Positions 1-9,679 of a stretch of 64,000 nucleotides of DNA are shown in pieces (position 1 is the first letter of the stretch; each line of letters opens with the position of its first letter). The translations under genes were made by a program, and so were the position numbers. The stretch comes from Prosapia bicincta (lineage: Eukaryota > Arthropoda > Insecta > Hemiptera > Cercopidae): assembly GCA_036971475.1 (NCBI GenBank), contig JBAIZL010000005.1:168077886-168141885 (forward strand). The letters run 5' to 3'. Below the pieces are notes generated by a model. It ran no database searches. It was not told the DNA's origin and saw nothing but the letters and a program-made list of their open reading frames with translations.

Positions 1-837
1 GTAACAATGAAATTCAATGTCGAGAAACCTTTCTCTTTTCACCTGTTAATAATGTTTTGTAAGCACAACATGACAATCATTTGTGGGGTGCAATGAGTTA
101 AACATGATAAAATAGGGGTTGGTTTAGGCAACTGAAAGGGGTCTGGTTTGAGAAGTTATGCTTACATTTGAATATAATAAATATTTAACCAGATATCAAA
201 ATGAAGTGGTTTAATGATAATTATTGTCCATAAACTTGGCATTTAAGAATATGTATAGATCAAAATATTTAACTGTAAATGTCTAGAAAATATTTTAAAA
301 AATATAGGACAATCTAAAAACTTTTCCAACTCTCAAAACACATTGAAATACTGAAAAGGAACAAGCAAAGTAGAAGGCTTATGAGCTCTGCTATAGAGTG
401 GTAGAAGCCAAAACTATATTTTACAATTAATTAGTCTCATTAGAGTTATTGAAAATGTAGAGCCATGAGACCCAGGACCCCTTTAAGGGAAGAGTCTGGT
501 TTTAGGCACTTTCCTCTATTAAAAAGTCAATATTGCCTGATTTTTTGCCCAAAAAGAAGCAATGGAATAGTCAAATAAATTTGCTACCAATAGTGTATAT
601 ACATACACTCTATCGACATTTGTTTAATCTCTGTATTCAAGTTTTTAAAAAGTAACCAGTTTAGCACTAATATATTTTTTTTCTATCACTCAGTTCATGA
701 GAAAATAAATTGGTTTTTATAATTAACAGAGAAATTTCATAATATATATTCAATTTCTTTCTTTCATAAAAAATGTTATTAGTTAAATTATTTTTGGTAA
801 TTTTTCATAGTAAATTACATATCAATTACAAAATTAG
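1..837. other. intron sequence of the ppk-like gene, upstream of first visible exon
   Basis: AT-rich non-coding sequence. I looked for an exon carrying TM1 or the conserved extracellular segment that should precede the exon at 838 and found none, so those exons lie left of the window. It ends in the acceptor AAATTAG at 831-837, which has only a weak pyrimidine tract. Confidence 0.6.
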
Positions 838-979
838 GATGTTTTTCAGTGGTCCCAATGGAATCCCATACAAATCTAAGAGGATTGCCTCAACCAGTTA
901 TAGAAATGGTTTGGCCATGTTGATCAAAACTAACAAAAAGGACTATTACTCCACAACATTTGGTACTTATGGCAGCAAG
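838..979 (+). CDS. pickpocket-like DEG/ENaC sodium channel, first exon in window (gene is 5'-partial)
   Basis: This is the first of six exons of one gene running to 25319. The product is an amiloride-sensitive-type Na+ channel subunit of the degenerin/ENaC superfamily: two membrane segments, a large extracellular Cys-rich loop, trimeric, in the plasma membrane. In insects these act in mechanosensation, chemosensation or salt sensing. The exon starts with the last base of a split codon and gives 47 residues, including NGLAMLI and YYSTTFGTYGSK, matching the family's N-G-L-x-x-x-L ... Y ... G block just before the L-I-H/N-x-P segment. It ends in AAG|gtatca at phase 0 and joins in frame to the exon at 13238, which continues with LINRPWDYPDE. 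Together the six exons encode 303 residues plus stop. TM1 is not in the window. The specific ppk member cannot be named. Confidence 0.85.
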
Positions 980-2814
980 GTATCATATTTAATCACTTGT
1001 AAAGGCATATAAATTCGTTAATTAACTATTATTGTGAATAATGTAAAGTAAAATTCTTTGCAGTATTTAACCTTCAGTAGGCAAGTGGACCAGATGGGTC
1101 CACTAGTATTGTTGTTTGGCCTATAATCAGTTTTTAGAAAGGGTGGAGATGAGGTCAGTTCATTAGCTGTTGTTTATGATTTACTGGTGTTATTAATGTT
1201 TGTCACTGAGAAAACAAGTGTGTCTTTACTGTTTATAATCAAATGTGTTTAGGTAAGCCTGTAGCCCGCATGACCTCTTGTGCTATGAGGGTTCAAAATA
1301 GTACCCAGATAACAAATGTTGGTATTTAAAATGAACTTGAGCAGGATAACTATTCAGATGAACAGGACTTGATGAAGTCGACAAACATGTTGTGAAGAGT
1401 AATTTTGTTGATGAAAAATATTCTCTCTACGGTTGCTTTGGAAATAGATTAAAACTGGGAAGTGAACAGTGTAGAGTAAAATATGTAAATTTTATAAAAA
1501 CTGAATGAAGATCCCCAACCAGTACCCCTTGCTGCAGAGAGAGGGATAGATCCACCCGGAAGTGTTGCAATATGTGTGAGCATAAGATTTGCCCTGACTA
1601 ATTTTGAAGTTTCTTATTTAATGTTCTGGTAAAAAAGTAAAACATTCAGATACTTTTTCCTAAAATCTTTAAAAATGTGTGTACCAAATGCAAAAAGATG
1701 TTAAATAAATCTGTCTAAATAATAATCATTAAAAATAATATAATTACTTCTTTTATTTATAAAAACAAGAATGCGCTTCAAGGGTAGCTACATGGGCCTT
1801 AATGTGTTACTTTCAACCACTTTAATCTTTACAATTGACAGTTAAACTAAAAAAAAATTATCACTTATAAACTAAATAAAACCAATCTTATAAAGTTATA
1901 TTTAATTAAGGCCTCAACTAATTAGATATAAATGTATAAAATTGAGTATTTATACAATACAATATTTCTATGCAATAAAATATAGACAGCCAATTTTGAA
2001 CATAAATAAAATTACTCTATTGACTTGAGAAGAATATGCCTCTCTTATGCAATTATCCTTTATACATTTTTATTTTTAATTAATAAAATTTAATAAAGTC
2101 ATAACTTAACAGAATTTAAAGTTTTTAAAAACTTGTTTTACTTGTTTTATCCAATCATAGTAGCATTGTCATAGCAACAAGTTTGTTTATTCATAGTGTC
2201 AAATCCCATTCTCATTAATTTTTCTTTAATTATTGTTGTCTGGACTCTTATAACAATGGGTAATATTACAATATAGGTTTATTTAATTTTCAAGTTTTAT
2301 TCCTCGTTTTTATACTCCTTGTATTTACTTAATCCCATCTTCTAATTTTTGTAGATCAGTGCTAGTAGTGGTGTCGCCCTGTTTGGTAAGATTTCAGAAA
2401 CTCTTATTTGCAGATGAATACATTATGGATTTTGAAACAAAATGGGACCTGCAAAACCTTTATGTTTCCACTTTTTAAAATAATTACTTGCCAAACCTAT
2501 AATTATAATTTAATCATAATTTAAATAAATGTATGAGAACTGTACTGAGAAATAACATTGTTTATTGTACTGAGCCATCTTCATTATTATCATAGACAAG
2601 ATTTGTCCTTCTTCCATGATGGTTCCACCAAGAGGTTCTATTACTTCTTAAAATTTCCTCTAATTTTAACTTGTTTATTAGTTGAAATGCAATGTATAGC
2701 AAAGTTTGAACTACAAAATGGTATTTATTCACAACAGTTTTTAAAAAATCATTGAAAGTGTTTTAACTAATTAGCATAAAATATATTACATTTTTGTGTA
2801 ATAAATTTTCAATT

Positions 2815-2817
<3 letters not shown>
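980..2817. other. intron, no recognisable feature
   Basis: AT-rich intron sequence between the first visible ppk exon and the microsatellite/LTR-element insertion. I see no coding homology and no clear transposon termini here. Confidence 0.5.

Positions 2818-2883
<66 letters not shown>
2818..2883. repeat. (TA)n microsatellite at left edge of LTR retrotransposon
   Basis: An uninterrupted TA run that abuts the first base of the 5' LTR (TGTAAC at 2884). A TA run also follows the 3' LTR at 11538, so the element inserted into a pre-existing (TA)n tract. The target-site duplication therefore cannot be told apart from the microsatellite. Confidence 0.95.
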
Positions 2884-2886
<3 letters not shown>

Positions 2887-3157
2887 AACATTTTGAAGTA
2901 GTATATATATAAAAGGCACTTACAAAATAAGATAAATATATATAAATAAATTCAGTATGTAAAAAAATTACTAAAATATACCAGTAACGAAATGTAAACA
3001 TAACCTAATTTCACTTGTGTAGAAAATGCACATGGCCACATTTTAGATCTAATCACAAGATTTTATATAAAAAGAAAAAAAACACACAAATCACTATTTA
3101 TAAGAAAATGTATTAGAAGAATTGATAGATAACAATTTGAATAGAACAATAGAACGA

Positions 3158-3165
3158 TATAAATA
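3158..3165 (+). promoter_or_regulatory. TATA box candidate in 5' LTR
   Basis: TATAAATA in the LTR, about 730 bp upstream of the LTR AATAAA. This is the expected order for U3 promoter then R/U5, but no initiator or transcript start can be proven from sequence. The same motif is present in the 3' LTR. Confidence 0.5.
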
Positions 3166-3395
3166 CACTTAAAACTTTCAAACAGCAAGCTAGTGAAATG
3201 TTCTGAAGTAAACAAGATGGGAGAACGAATTTGTGGAGTTGCGTGCGCATTGACCGGCAAAAGATATTCGTTTTAAATATTTCTCGTGGAGATATAATCT
3301 AAAACAGTTTGGGAAATAAGATTTAAATGCAATTGTTTTGCAAAGAAATTTAAGTGCAGTTGTTAAGAAGAAGAAGTGTATCAGAGGCGGTGAAC

Positions 3396-3539
3396 ATGAC
3401 ATTCGTAAAGCTGTTACAAGGAATAAACGAGAAAATAGCGGAAATTGACGACTTGGCCATTTTATTGCTAAAAAGGGAGCGTCAGTTAGTTGGGACAGAG
3501 CATTTGAACGAGGCAGACGTGTTTCAGAATTGGCTGTAG
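3396..3539 (+). CDS. 47-residue ORF inside the LTR
   Basis: ATG-initiated ORF downstream of the LTR TATA box, ending ...ADVFQNWL. It is rich in Leu/Ile/Glu/Lys (for example NEKIAEIDDLAILLLKRER), compatible with an amphipathic helix. The 3' LTR has the same ORF with one residue changed (Phe/Ser at residue 3). I do not recognise a family. It could be a leader peptide or upstream ORF of the retrotransposon mRNA, or chance. With LTRs this young, conservation between them is no evidence of selection. Confidence 0.35.
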   Translation: MTFVKLLQGINEKIAEIDDLAILLLKRERQLVGTEHLNEADVFQNWL

Positions 3540-4091
3540 AAATTTTATTTTTTTAACTGGTGCGGAAAGTGCAGTATCGTATTCAAATCATAATTACAGA
3601 ATAACATTAAGCCAAATCATTGAACTGATCGATTAAGAAGACATTATTCAGGAAATTATTTAATTAGAAACCAAATAACTTGTAAAAAAATTTTTAGCTT
3701 GTAAGAATTGTAACTTAGATATTTTTTTGAAAGTGCCAACTCAAATTTTATTATTCAAAATTTAGAAAACCCACCTATTAACCCGAGATAAGGAGAGCTC
3801 AAGCTCAAATTAAAGTAATTAAATCAAATTCAATTAATATTAAAATTTATAACTAAACTTCTTGCTGCCATAAACAAATTTTAGACTTAGGCTAATAAAG
3901 CTTAATTTTTGTAATTCTTTGTGGATGAAATAAGACTTTGTAATTAGTAAGTGACTTTATAAAAGAAAATAAGGAATGTCATATTAAGATATTAAAATTT
4001 TTGTAACAAAAGCAGCATTGAATCGTTATTTCTTTTAACTTATAAATTTTTATTAAGACAATATAAAAGTGAATTTACCAATTATTACATT

Positions 4092-4109
4092 TGGCACACA
4101 AACGTGGGG
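4092..4109 (+). other. putative primer-binding site
   Basis: TGGCACACAAACGTGGGG begins two bases after the 5' LTR terminal CA, where retroelements keep the sequence complementary to the 3' CCA end of a tRNA. The TGG start and position fit. I could not assign the tRNA. Confidence 0.6.
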
Positions 4110-4299
4110 CTCGATTATAAAAAAATTTAAGAATTAACCTTAAGGCACTTTAGATAAGATTATTAATTAAATATTTGTATAAATATTGTTTACTTTTCAG
4201 GACTTTGCAACCATAAGTCAATAATTTTTTTAATTTTCAAAATTTAAATAGCATAAAGGGGAATTTTGAAACTTTAGATAAAGAAATAAAAAAAAAAAA

Positions 4300-6198
4300 A
4301 TGGAATCTGAAACAGGTACATATAATTTAAGGGGGGAGAAAGCGAAAAAAACAGAAAAATTAGAGGAATATAACAAACATAGTAGGTCTAGGAAGGGTAC
4401 AGCAATTGAGGAAGCTGCAAAAGGAAAATATGTGACATTAAAAGAAAAAATAAATGAAAAAGAGGAAGAAGCTACAATAGGCCTAATAGAATTGGAAAAA
4501 GGGACAAGCCTAGAAATACAAGAGACAGAAACGGAAGGCACAGATATGCCTATAGAAGAAAGTGAGGTGGAAACCCAAGTAGATGAGGCTAGGGGATTAC
4601 CACTGATGCAAACCCAACAGAAAAAGGGAAATAATGAGGGTGTTGATTTAAGGAATATAATGAGGACTTTAATGGAAATGAGTGTAAACATAAATACAGG
4701 GAGAGAGGAAATGAATAGAAAATTTGAAGAGAGTAAGGAGGAAATAAAAAAAGAAATGAATAGAAAATTTGAACAGAGTAATGAAGAAATAAGGAAATTA
4801 AATAAAAATAGTGAGGAAATAAAGGAGGAAAATAAGGAGATGAAAGAAGAGATGAACAGAGGATTTGCCTCAAGTAGGTTGGAAATGGATAAGAAATTCG
4901 AAAGCCTAAAGGAAGAAAATAGGAGAATGATAGAGGATATGAGGGAACAGTTGAGAACAGAGAATAATGCTGTAATAGGAGTTATGAGAAGAGACTTAGA
5001 GGAGAAGATTAAGGAGAATTTTGAGGAAACAAAAGAAATAATAGCTGATGTGACAGAAATTAATAAGAAAGAGATAGAGAAGGTAGAAAATATAACAATA
5101 CAGAACAGGGAAGAGTTAAGAGTTTTAAATAGGGAGATAGCGATTGAGAAAAACAATAATAATGATAGAATTGACCGATTGGAAACAGAAGGAAGGAGGA
5201 ATAATGAGAAACAAGGGGAATTGACCCAGAGAATGGAAAAGGTAGAAAAGAAGGTGGAAGAAAGTAAAGGAGGAGAAGGCCTAAGGATCATACAAGTGTC
5301 TTGCGGGAATCAGGAGGAGATGCCCAAATTTAATGGAAGGAATGGTAACCCTATGGAGTTCCTCAAAAGACTGGATAGGTATGTGGAGAGAAAATTTGAA
5401 TGTAGGACAGGGGAAAGATTTGAAAATGAATGGAGAGGAATCATAGATAGAGCTTTGGAAGTAGGAGCGGCTAGATGGTGGGAATCAATCAGAGAGGAGG
5501 TGGAAAATTTCACGGATTTACAAGATAGATTTATAGAAAGATACTGGGCCAAAGAAATACAGGAAGGCATTAAAGAGAGAATGGAAAATGAAAGGTATAT
5601 TGAGGGAAATGGAAGAGCCAGAGCAGATTATTTCATAGAAAGAGTCATAGTTTTAAAGAACATGACACCACCGCAAAATGAGGAAGAGATAGTCCGGAGA
5701 TTAAGCCGGCATTTTAATGAAAGGATACAGTTGTCAAGAAGGGTGCAAAATATAAAAACGATCCGAGAGATGGAAAGGATGCTGAATGAGGAGGACATAG
5801 AGGAGAGAAATAAGGAAATAAGACAGAGAAACAGGGGACCATGGAATAGGCCTACCCCTAGAGAGGAACAGAATGGAAATAGATTTCCACCCAGAAGGGG
5901 TGAGGAAGGGATGAGACAGCAGGGAAATAGAAGATTTCCAGGACCAGGAGAATTGTATAGAAGGAATGAATATAGGAATGAAGGGCGGCCATATGTCCAG
6001 TTTTTTAACAGAAGAATAGATAATCATATGAGGGGGAATGTTGAACCAAGACCAGGGCAGGAAAATAATCGAGAAAATAGAGGAGACAGGAATTACAGAA
6101 CCAATGACAGGAGCCAGAAGGAAGTAAATCAGATAGAGACAAGGAGATGTGTGGGGACAAGGAAGGAGGATGGTGCACATAGTCAAACGGAAAACTAG
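4300..6198 (+). CDS. gag: Gag polyprotein of Ty3-like retrotransposon
   Basis: A 632-residue ORF encoding the structural protein that forms virus-like particles. Residues about 100-335 are an extremely Glu/Lys/Arg/Asn-rich, heptad-like region (repeats of the type EEMNRKFEESKEEIK), probably a long coiled coil. Residues about 339-520 match the retrotransposon gag domain: PKFNGRNGNPMEFLKRL, then AARWWES, DLQDRFIERYW and a final EEEIVRRLSRHF block. The C-terminal 110 residues are Arg/Gly/Asn/Pro-rich and probably bind nucleic acid; no CCHC knuckle is visible. The ATG follows an A-rich stretch 210 bp after the 5' LTR. The stop TAG at 6196-6198 overlaps by 16 nt the start of the open protease frame, which is in the -1 frame. 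A long open frame on the opposite strand is an antisense shadow of the purine-rich coiled-coil region. Confidence 0.93.
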   Translation: MESETGTYNLRGEKAKKTEKLEEYNKHSRSRKGTAIEEAAKGKYVTLKEKINEKEEEATIGLIELEKGTSLEIQETETEGTDMPIEESEVETQVDEARGLPLMQTQQKKGNNEGVDLRNIMRTLMEMSVNINTGREEMNRKFEESKEEIKKEMNRKFEQSNEEIRKLNKNSEEIKEENKEMKEEMNRGFASSRLEMDKKFESLKEENRRMIEDMREQLRTENNAVIGVMRRDLEEKIKENFEETKEIIADVTEINKKEIEKVENITIQNREELRVLNREIAIEKNNNNDRIDRLETEGRRNNEKQGELTQRMEKVEKKVEESKGGEGLRIIQVSCGNQEEMPKFNGRNGNPMEFLKRLDRYVERKFECRTGERFENEWRGIIDRALEVGAARWWESIREEVENFTDLQDRFIERYWAKEIQEGIKERMENERYIEGNGRARADYFIERVIVLKNMTPPQNEEEIVRRLSRHFNERIQLSRRVQNIKTIREMERMLNEEDIEERNKEIRQRNRGPWNRPTPREEQNGNRFPPRRGEEGMRQQGNRRFPGPGELYRRNEYRNEGRPYVQFFNRRIDNHMRGNVEPRPGQENNRENRGDRNYRTNDRSQKEVNQIETRRCVGTRKEDGAHSQTEN

Positions 6199-6764
6199 AG
6201 AACACTGGTATCGTCGCCTTGGATCAGGAAAAGGAGCATCAAACAGAACAAATGAGGTTGCCAGTGATAAAATTTGATAAAAGCTCCTACGATAAAAATA
6301 AGTTAACTATAAATAATGTATTAATCAGTAGAAAATTTTTAGAACAAGAAGATGAGGAGAGAAATTATAATTTAGGAATTGAAAAAAAAATAATAAACCC
6401 AGAGATAGAGATTAAGATGGAAGATACAAGTTTACCAGCATTAATAGACACAGGCAGTAACGTAACATGTATCCAGGAGAAATGGATGTTAGAGAATAAA
6501 AATAAAATAGGAAAAATAGAAATCCTACCAATACAAAATTTAACCATTCGGACTGCAACAAATAAGAAAACTAAAAAGATAAACAAAATGATCATGGTAA
6601 TAGGAGAAATAGGAGGGGTAAAATATCCGTTTCAATGCCTAGTGGTGCCAGGCTTATTGAGAAAATTTATTATAGGTACGGATATGTTGATGGATGTGGA
6701 GGCACAACTTGATTTTGGAAAATGGGAGATGGAGTTTAAATATGAAAACAAATTATATAAATAA
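6183..6764 (+). CDS. retroviral-type aspartic protease of the Ty3-like element
   Basis: The frame is open from 6183 and lies -1 relative to gag, overlapping its last 16 nt. That suggests synthesis as a Gag-Pol fusion by -1 frameshifting, although the overlap (CGGAAAACTAG) has no textbook heptamer. The catalytic triplet is LIDTGSN (Asp codon 6447-6449), and the second conserved block is FIIGTDMLM near 6660-6690, as in single-domain retropepsins that work as dimers. The protein would mature Gag and Pol. No ATG is needed if it is a fusion; an in-frame TTG lies at 6219. The frame ends at TAA 6762-6764, and the same frame reopens immediately downstream, so this stop separates protease from the RT linker. 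Confidence 0.85.
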   Translation, partial: SNGKLENTGIVALDQEKEHQTEQMRLPVIKFDKSSYDKNKLTINNVLISRKFLEQEDEERNYNLGIEKKIINPEIEIKMEDTSLPALIDTGSNVTCIQEKWMLENKNKIGKIEILPIQNLTIRTATNKKTKKINKMIMVIGEIGGVKYPFQCLVVPGLLRKFIIGTDMLMDVEAQLDFGKWEMEFKYENKLYK

Positions 6765-6767
6765 AAA

Positions 6768-7163
6768 ATGAGTGTAGATGGGCAGACAAAATTTAAAGGG
6801 GAGATGAATAATTTTGAAAATGAGATGGAGGAGGAATTGAGTTGTGATGAACAGGAAGGAATGAATGATATGGAAAAATGGGAAGAATTTGAAACTTTTG
6901 GAAACCAGAGTCAAAATTATATTAAAATTGTACAAGAGGAGGGAGAGATAAAAAAAGAGGATATTATTGAAAGAATAGGGAATGAAGAGGTAACTGAGGA
7001 ACAAAGACAGGAGATGAGTGATTTAATAAAGAAGTATTTTCAGACCAGCCCGGTTTATGCACTGCATATAAACATAAGATTAAAGTTAGGGAAGATGTAC
7101 CATTTTACCAAAGAAATTACCCAATTCCTACAAAGTACCAAGATCAGGTACAAGAAGAGATAG
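6768..7163 (+). pseudogene. protease-RT linker and start of RT, cut off by a frame change
   Basis: In the same frame as the protease, reopening right after its stop with AAA ATG. The first 90 residues are acidic and low-complexity; the last part resembles the region just before RT (EEQRQEMSDLIKKYFQTSP). Around 7065-7072 the homology leaves this frame and continues in the frame of the large RT ORF; the residues after that point in this frame are meaningless and end at 7163. I describe the break only. It may be a mutation of this copy or a recoding site. Confidence 0.75.
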
Positions 7164-9679
7164 AGAAAATGTTGAGGTTAGGTATAATTGAAAGAAGTAC
7201 TAGTCCATATATTAATCCAATAGTCCCAGTCATCAAAACCAATGGGAAAGTTAGATTATGTTTAGATGCAAGAAAACTAAATGAAATTATAATTCCGGAT
7301 TATGATTGCTATAGAGGAATAAATGAGATTCTACACAGAGCAAAGAGAGTTAATTGGTTGAGTACCATGGACCTCACTAACAGTTTCTGGCAGGTTGAAT
7401 TGGAAGAGGAGTCAAGAAAATATACTGCCTTCCAACATAGAGGGAAAACATACCAGTTTGTTGTTACACCCTATGGATTGAAAACATCTCTAGCAGCATT
7501 GGCAAGAGCTATGGACAGTATTATGAGGGAGGAATTAGAAGATTTCACCTTAATATATGTAGATGATATAGTCTGTATGTCTGAGACATTTGAGGAGCAT
7601 AAAAAACACCTAGAAAAGATCTTCCAAATTTTTTTAAAAAACAACATTACCATTAAATTTGATAAATCAGAGTTCTGTAGAAAAGATATTTCATTCTTAG
7701 GGTATAGATTGACTACAAATGGAGTAAAAATGGATGAAGAGAAGGTTAGAGCTATATTAGAATTTCCCTCACCTAAAAATCCTCGACAGTTAAAAGGTTT
7801 TATTGGAATGGCTAATTATTATAATAAATTTATAGAAAAATATTCAGAATTTGTACAACCATTATTAAAATTATTATCTAATAGAAACAAATTTATTTGG
7901 ACAGAAGAGGAGGAGCGAAATTTTATTAAATTAAAGAAAAAATTTTTGGAAACAAATGTACTTACTCACCCAGATTACCAGAAAACATTTTACCTACAAA
8001 CAGATGCCAGTGAATATGCCATAGGAGGACACATCTATCAGATTGATGAAAAGGGGGAGAAAAAGGCAGTAATGTTTATGAACCGCACATTAAAAGGAAG
8101 TGAAGTTAAATATTATACCACTGAGAAGGAATTACTTGCTATATTGTTTTGTCTGCAGAAAGCAAGACAGATCATCCTAGGAAGAAAAATTGTGATCCAG
8201 ACTGACCATCAGGCCTTAACTTTTATTAAGACTTGTAAAATTTTAAATTCAAGATTGCATAGATGGATATTACTAATGCAAGAATATGATTATACTATTG
8301 AACACTGTAAAGGAAAAGAAAATGTAGTTGCAGACCTATTGAGCAGGAACCCTTGTGACAAAAATAAGTTTGAAAGAAGAGACCAAAATTCAGAATTACA
8401 AATAAATTATATAGAAAGAGTTATGGATATGGAAATGTGTACAAAATTTAAAGAATTTAGTAAATTACAAGTAGAAGATTTGGAAGTTAGAGAAATAAAA
8501 GGAAACATTCAAAATTATCCTCAAAATTATAAAATTATTAATAACTTAGTATATAAAAGAAATAGGGAAAGTTGGAAAATAGTAGTACCAAAGGGAATGA
8601 TTAAAGAAATAGTGGGTACTTGTCATGAATATTACCTGCATGCAGGAGCTAAGAAATGTCATACCATATTATCAGATAGCTTCACTTGGAAGAAAATGGG
8701 AAAAAGCATTAGGGGAATTATTAAAACATGTAATATTTGTCAAAGAGCTAAAAATGTAACCCAAGGTAATTTTGGAGAAATGAAAGGGATCCAAGTGGAA
8801 AAACCAAAGGAGCAATTGTCAATTGATTTTATAGGACCATTTCAAAGAACTGTAGGAGGCTATAAGTATTTATTAGTAATTTTAGATGTATTTACAAAAT
8901 TCGTTCAAATCTATAAATTAAAAAAGGCAACCACAGGGGAGGCAATTAAATGTTTAGAAAATTATATAGAAAAATTCGGGAGAGTAGAAAGAATACAGAC
9001 TGATCATGGAACCCAGTTTAATAATAAGAAATGGCTGGAGTATATTAAAAATAGAGAAATGAAACCAATATTTTCTCCAATAAGGAGACCACAAAGCAAT
9101 ATCGTTGAGAGGGTGAATAAGGAGATCATTAGATGTTTGAGAACATATTGTCATCATAACCATAGAGAATGGGGAAAATATGTAGAGGTTATTAACCAGG
9201 CAATTAATGAAATTCCTCATGAGACTACAGGATACACACCTAACCAGCTACAACTAGGAATTCAGGATGAAAGGTTTTGGCAAAAGGAAATAAAAAATTT
9301 AGGCTGGAGTTCAAAATTAATAAATTTAGAAAGACATTTAGAAATTGCTAGGAGTAGAATTAAGAAGAAGGCTCATAAGAGAGCAGAGAAATTTAATAAA
9401 ACTCATAAAATAGAAGAATTAAATGTTGGGGACAAGGTATTAATAAAAGAAAATTGGCAACCACAGGGTATAAGAGGTGAGATGGCAAAATTATTTTATA
9501 TATATGATGGACCTTATGTGATCACCAAGAAATATGACAAGGCGACTTATGAAATCAAAGATGCTAGAAGCAATAAAATTAGAGGAATTTTCCATATTAG
9601 CTTGTTAAAGAAATTTTATGAACCAAGGGAGGCACACCATGGAGAATCAGATAAATTTCAGATAGAACAAATTAAATAG
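7073..9679 (+). CDS. pol: reverse transcriptase - RNase H - integrase (Pol) of Ty3-like element
   Basis: The long ORF has its first Met at 7169, but RT homology in this frame begins about 7073, just after the frame change. It copies the element RNA and integrates the DNA. RT: LDARKLNE, STMDLTNSFWQV, PYGLKTS and the catalytic YVDD at 7556-7567. RNase H: first Asp in QTDASEYA (about 8003), TTEKELLA, QTDHQALT and NVVADLLSR. Integrase: zinc-binding H-x4-H at 8624 with CNICQ, then Asp (8825), Asp in QTDHG (9002) and Glu in NIVERVN (9107), a D,D-35-E core with all three acids present. RT precedes integrase and the RT-proximal motif GFIGMANYYNKFI is Ty3-type. The 3' part (KVLIKENWQPQG...) is the integrase C-terminal domain. 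Catalytic residues are intact although the upstream linker is broken. Confidence 0.95.
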   Translation, partial: HKIKVREDVPFYQRNYPIPTKYQDQVQEEIEKMLRLGIIERSTSPYINPIVPVIKTNGKVRLCLDARKLNEIIIPDYDCYRGINEILHRAKRVNWLSTMDLTNSFWQVELEEESRKYTAFQHRGKTYQFVVTPYGLKTSLAALARAMDSIMREELEDFTLIYVDDIVCMSETFEEHKKHLEKIFQIFLKNNITIKFDKSEFCRKDISFLGYRLTTNGVKMDEEKVRAILEFPSPKNPRQLKGFIGMANYYNKFIEKYSEFVQPLLKLLSNRNKFIWTEEEERNFIKLKKKFLETNVLTHPDYQKTFYLQTDASEYAIGGHIYQIDEKGEKKAVMFMNRTLKGSEVKYYTTEKELLAILFCLQKARQIILGRKIVIQTDHQALTFIKTCKILNSRLHRWILLMQEYDYTIEHCKGKENVVADLLSRNPCDKNKFERRDQNSELQINYIERVMDMEMCTKFKEFSKLQVEDLEVREIKGNIQNYPQNYKIINNLVYKRNRESWKIVVPKGMIKEIVGTCHEYYLHAGAKKCHTILSDSFTWKKMGKSIRGIIKTCNICQRAKNVTQGNFGEMKGIQVEKPKEQLSIDFIGPFQRTVGGYKYLLVILDVFTKFVQIYKLKKATTGEAIKCLENYIEKFGRVERIQTDHGTQFNNKKWLEYIKNREMKPIFSPIRRPQSNIVERVNKEIIRCLRTYCHHNHREWGKYVEVINQAINEIPHETTGYTPNQLQLGIQDERFWQKEIKNLGWSSKLINLERHLEIARSRIKKKAHKRAEKFNKTHKIEELNVGDKVLIKENWQPQGIRGEMAKLFYIYDGPYVITKKYDKATYEIKDARSNKIRGIFHISLLKKFYEPREAHHGESDKFQIEQIK

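Larger units (their letters stand above)
2884..4089 (+). repeat. 5' LTR (1206 bp)
   Basis: Matches the 3' LTR (10330-11537) along its full length. The differences I found are C/T in the segment near 2977, one extra A in the A-run near 3080 of the 3' copy, one extra T near 3119 of the 3' copy, A/G near 3184 and T/C near 3402. It begins TG and ends CA. It carries a TATA-box-like element at 3158, an AATAAA at 3894 and a short ORF at 3396-3539. Confidence 0.96.

Noticed and set aside
1..837. A TM1-containing ppk exon in the first 837 bases
   Set aside because: No frame shows the expected membrane segment or Cys pattern with splice sites.
2786..3001. Open frames made of Ile-Tyr repeats (also 11517-11738, 42522-42737, 63526-63738)
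   Set aside because: Translation of (TA)n microsatellites; no coding evidence.
4230..5291. 353-codon open frame on the minus strand opposite gag
   Set aside because: Ser/Leu/Phe-only composition is the mirror of the purine-rich coiled-coil codons of gag; no independent homology.
4589..6205. Other minus-strand open frames under gag (4589-4873, 5310-5570, 5734-6186, 6005-6205)
   Set aside because: All are antisense shadows of the intact gag ORF.
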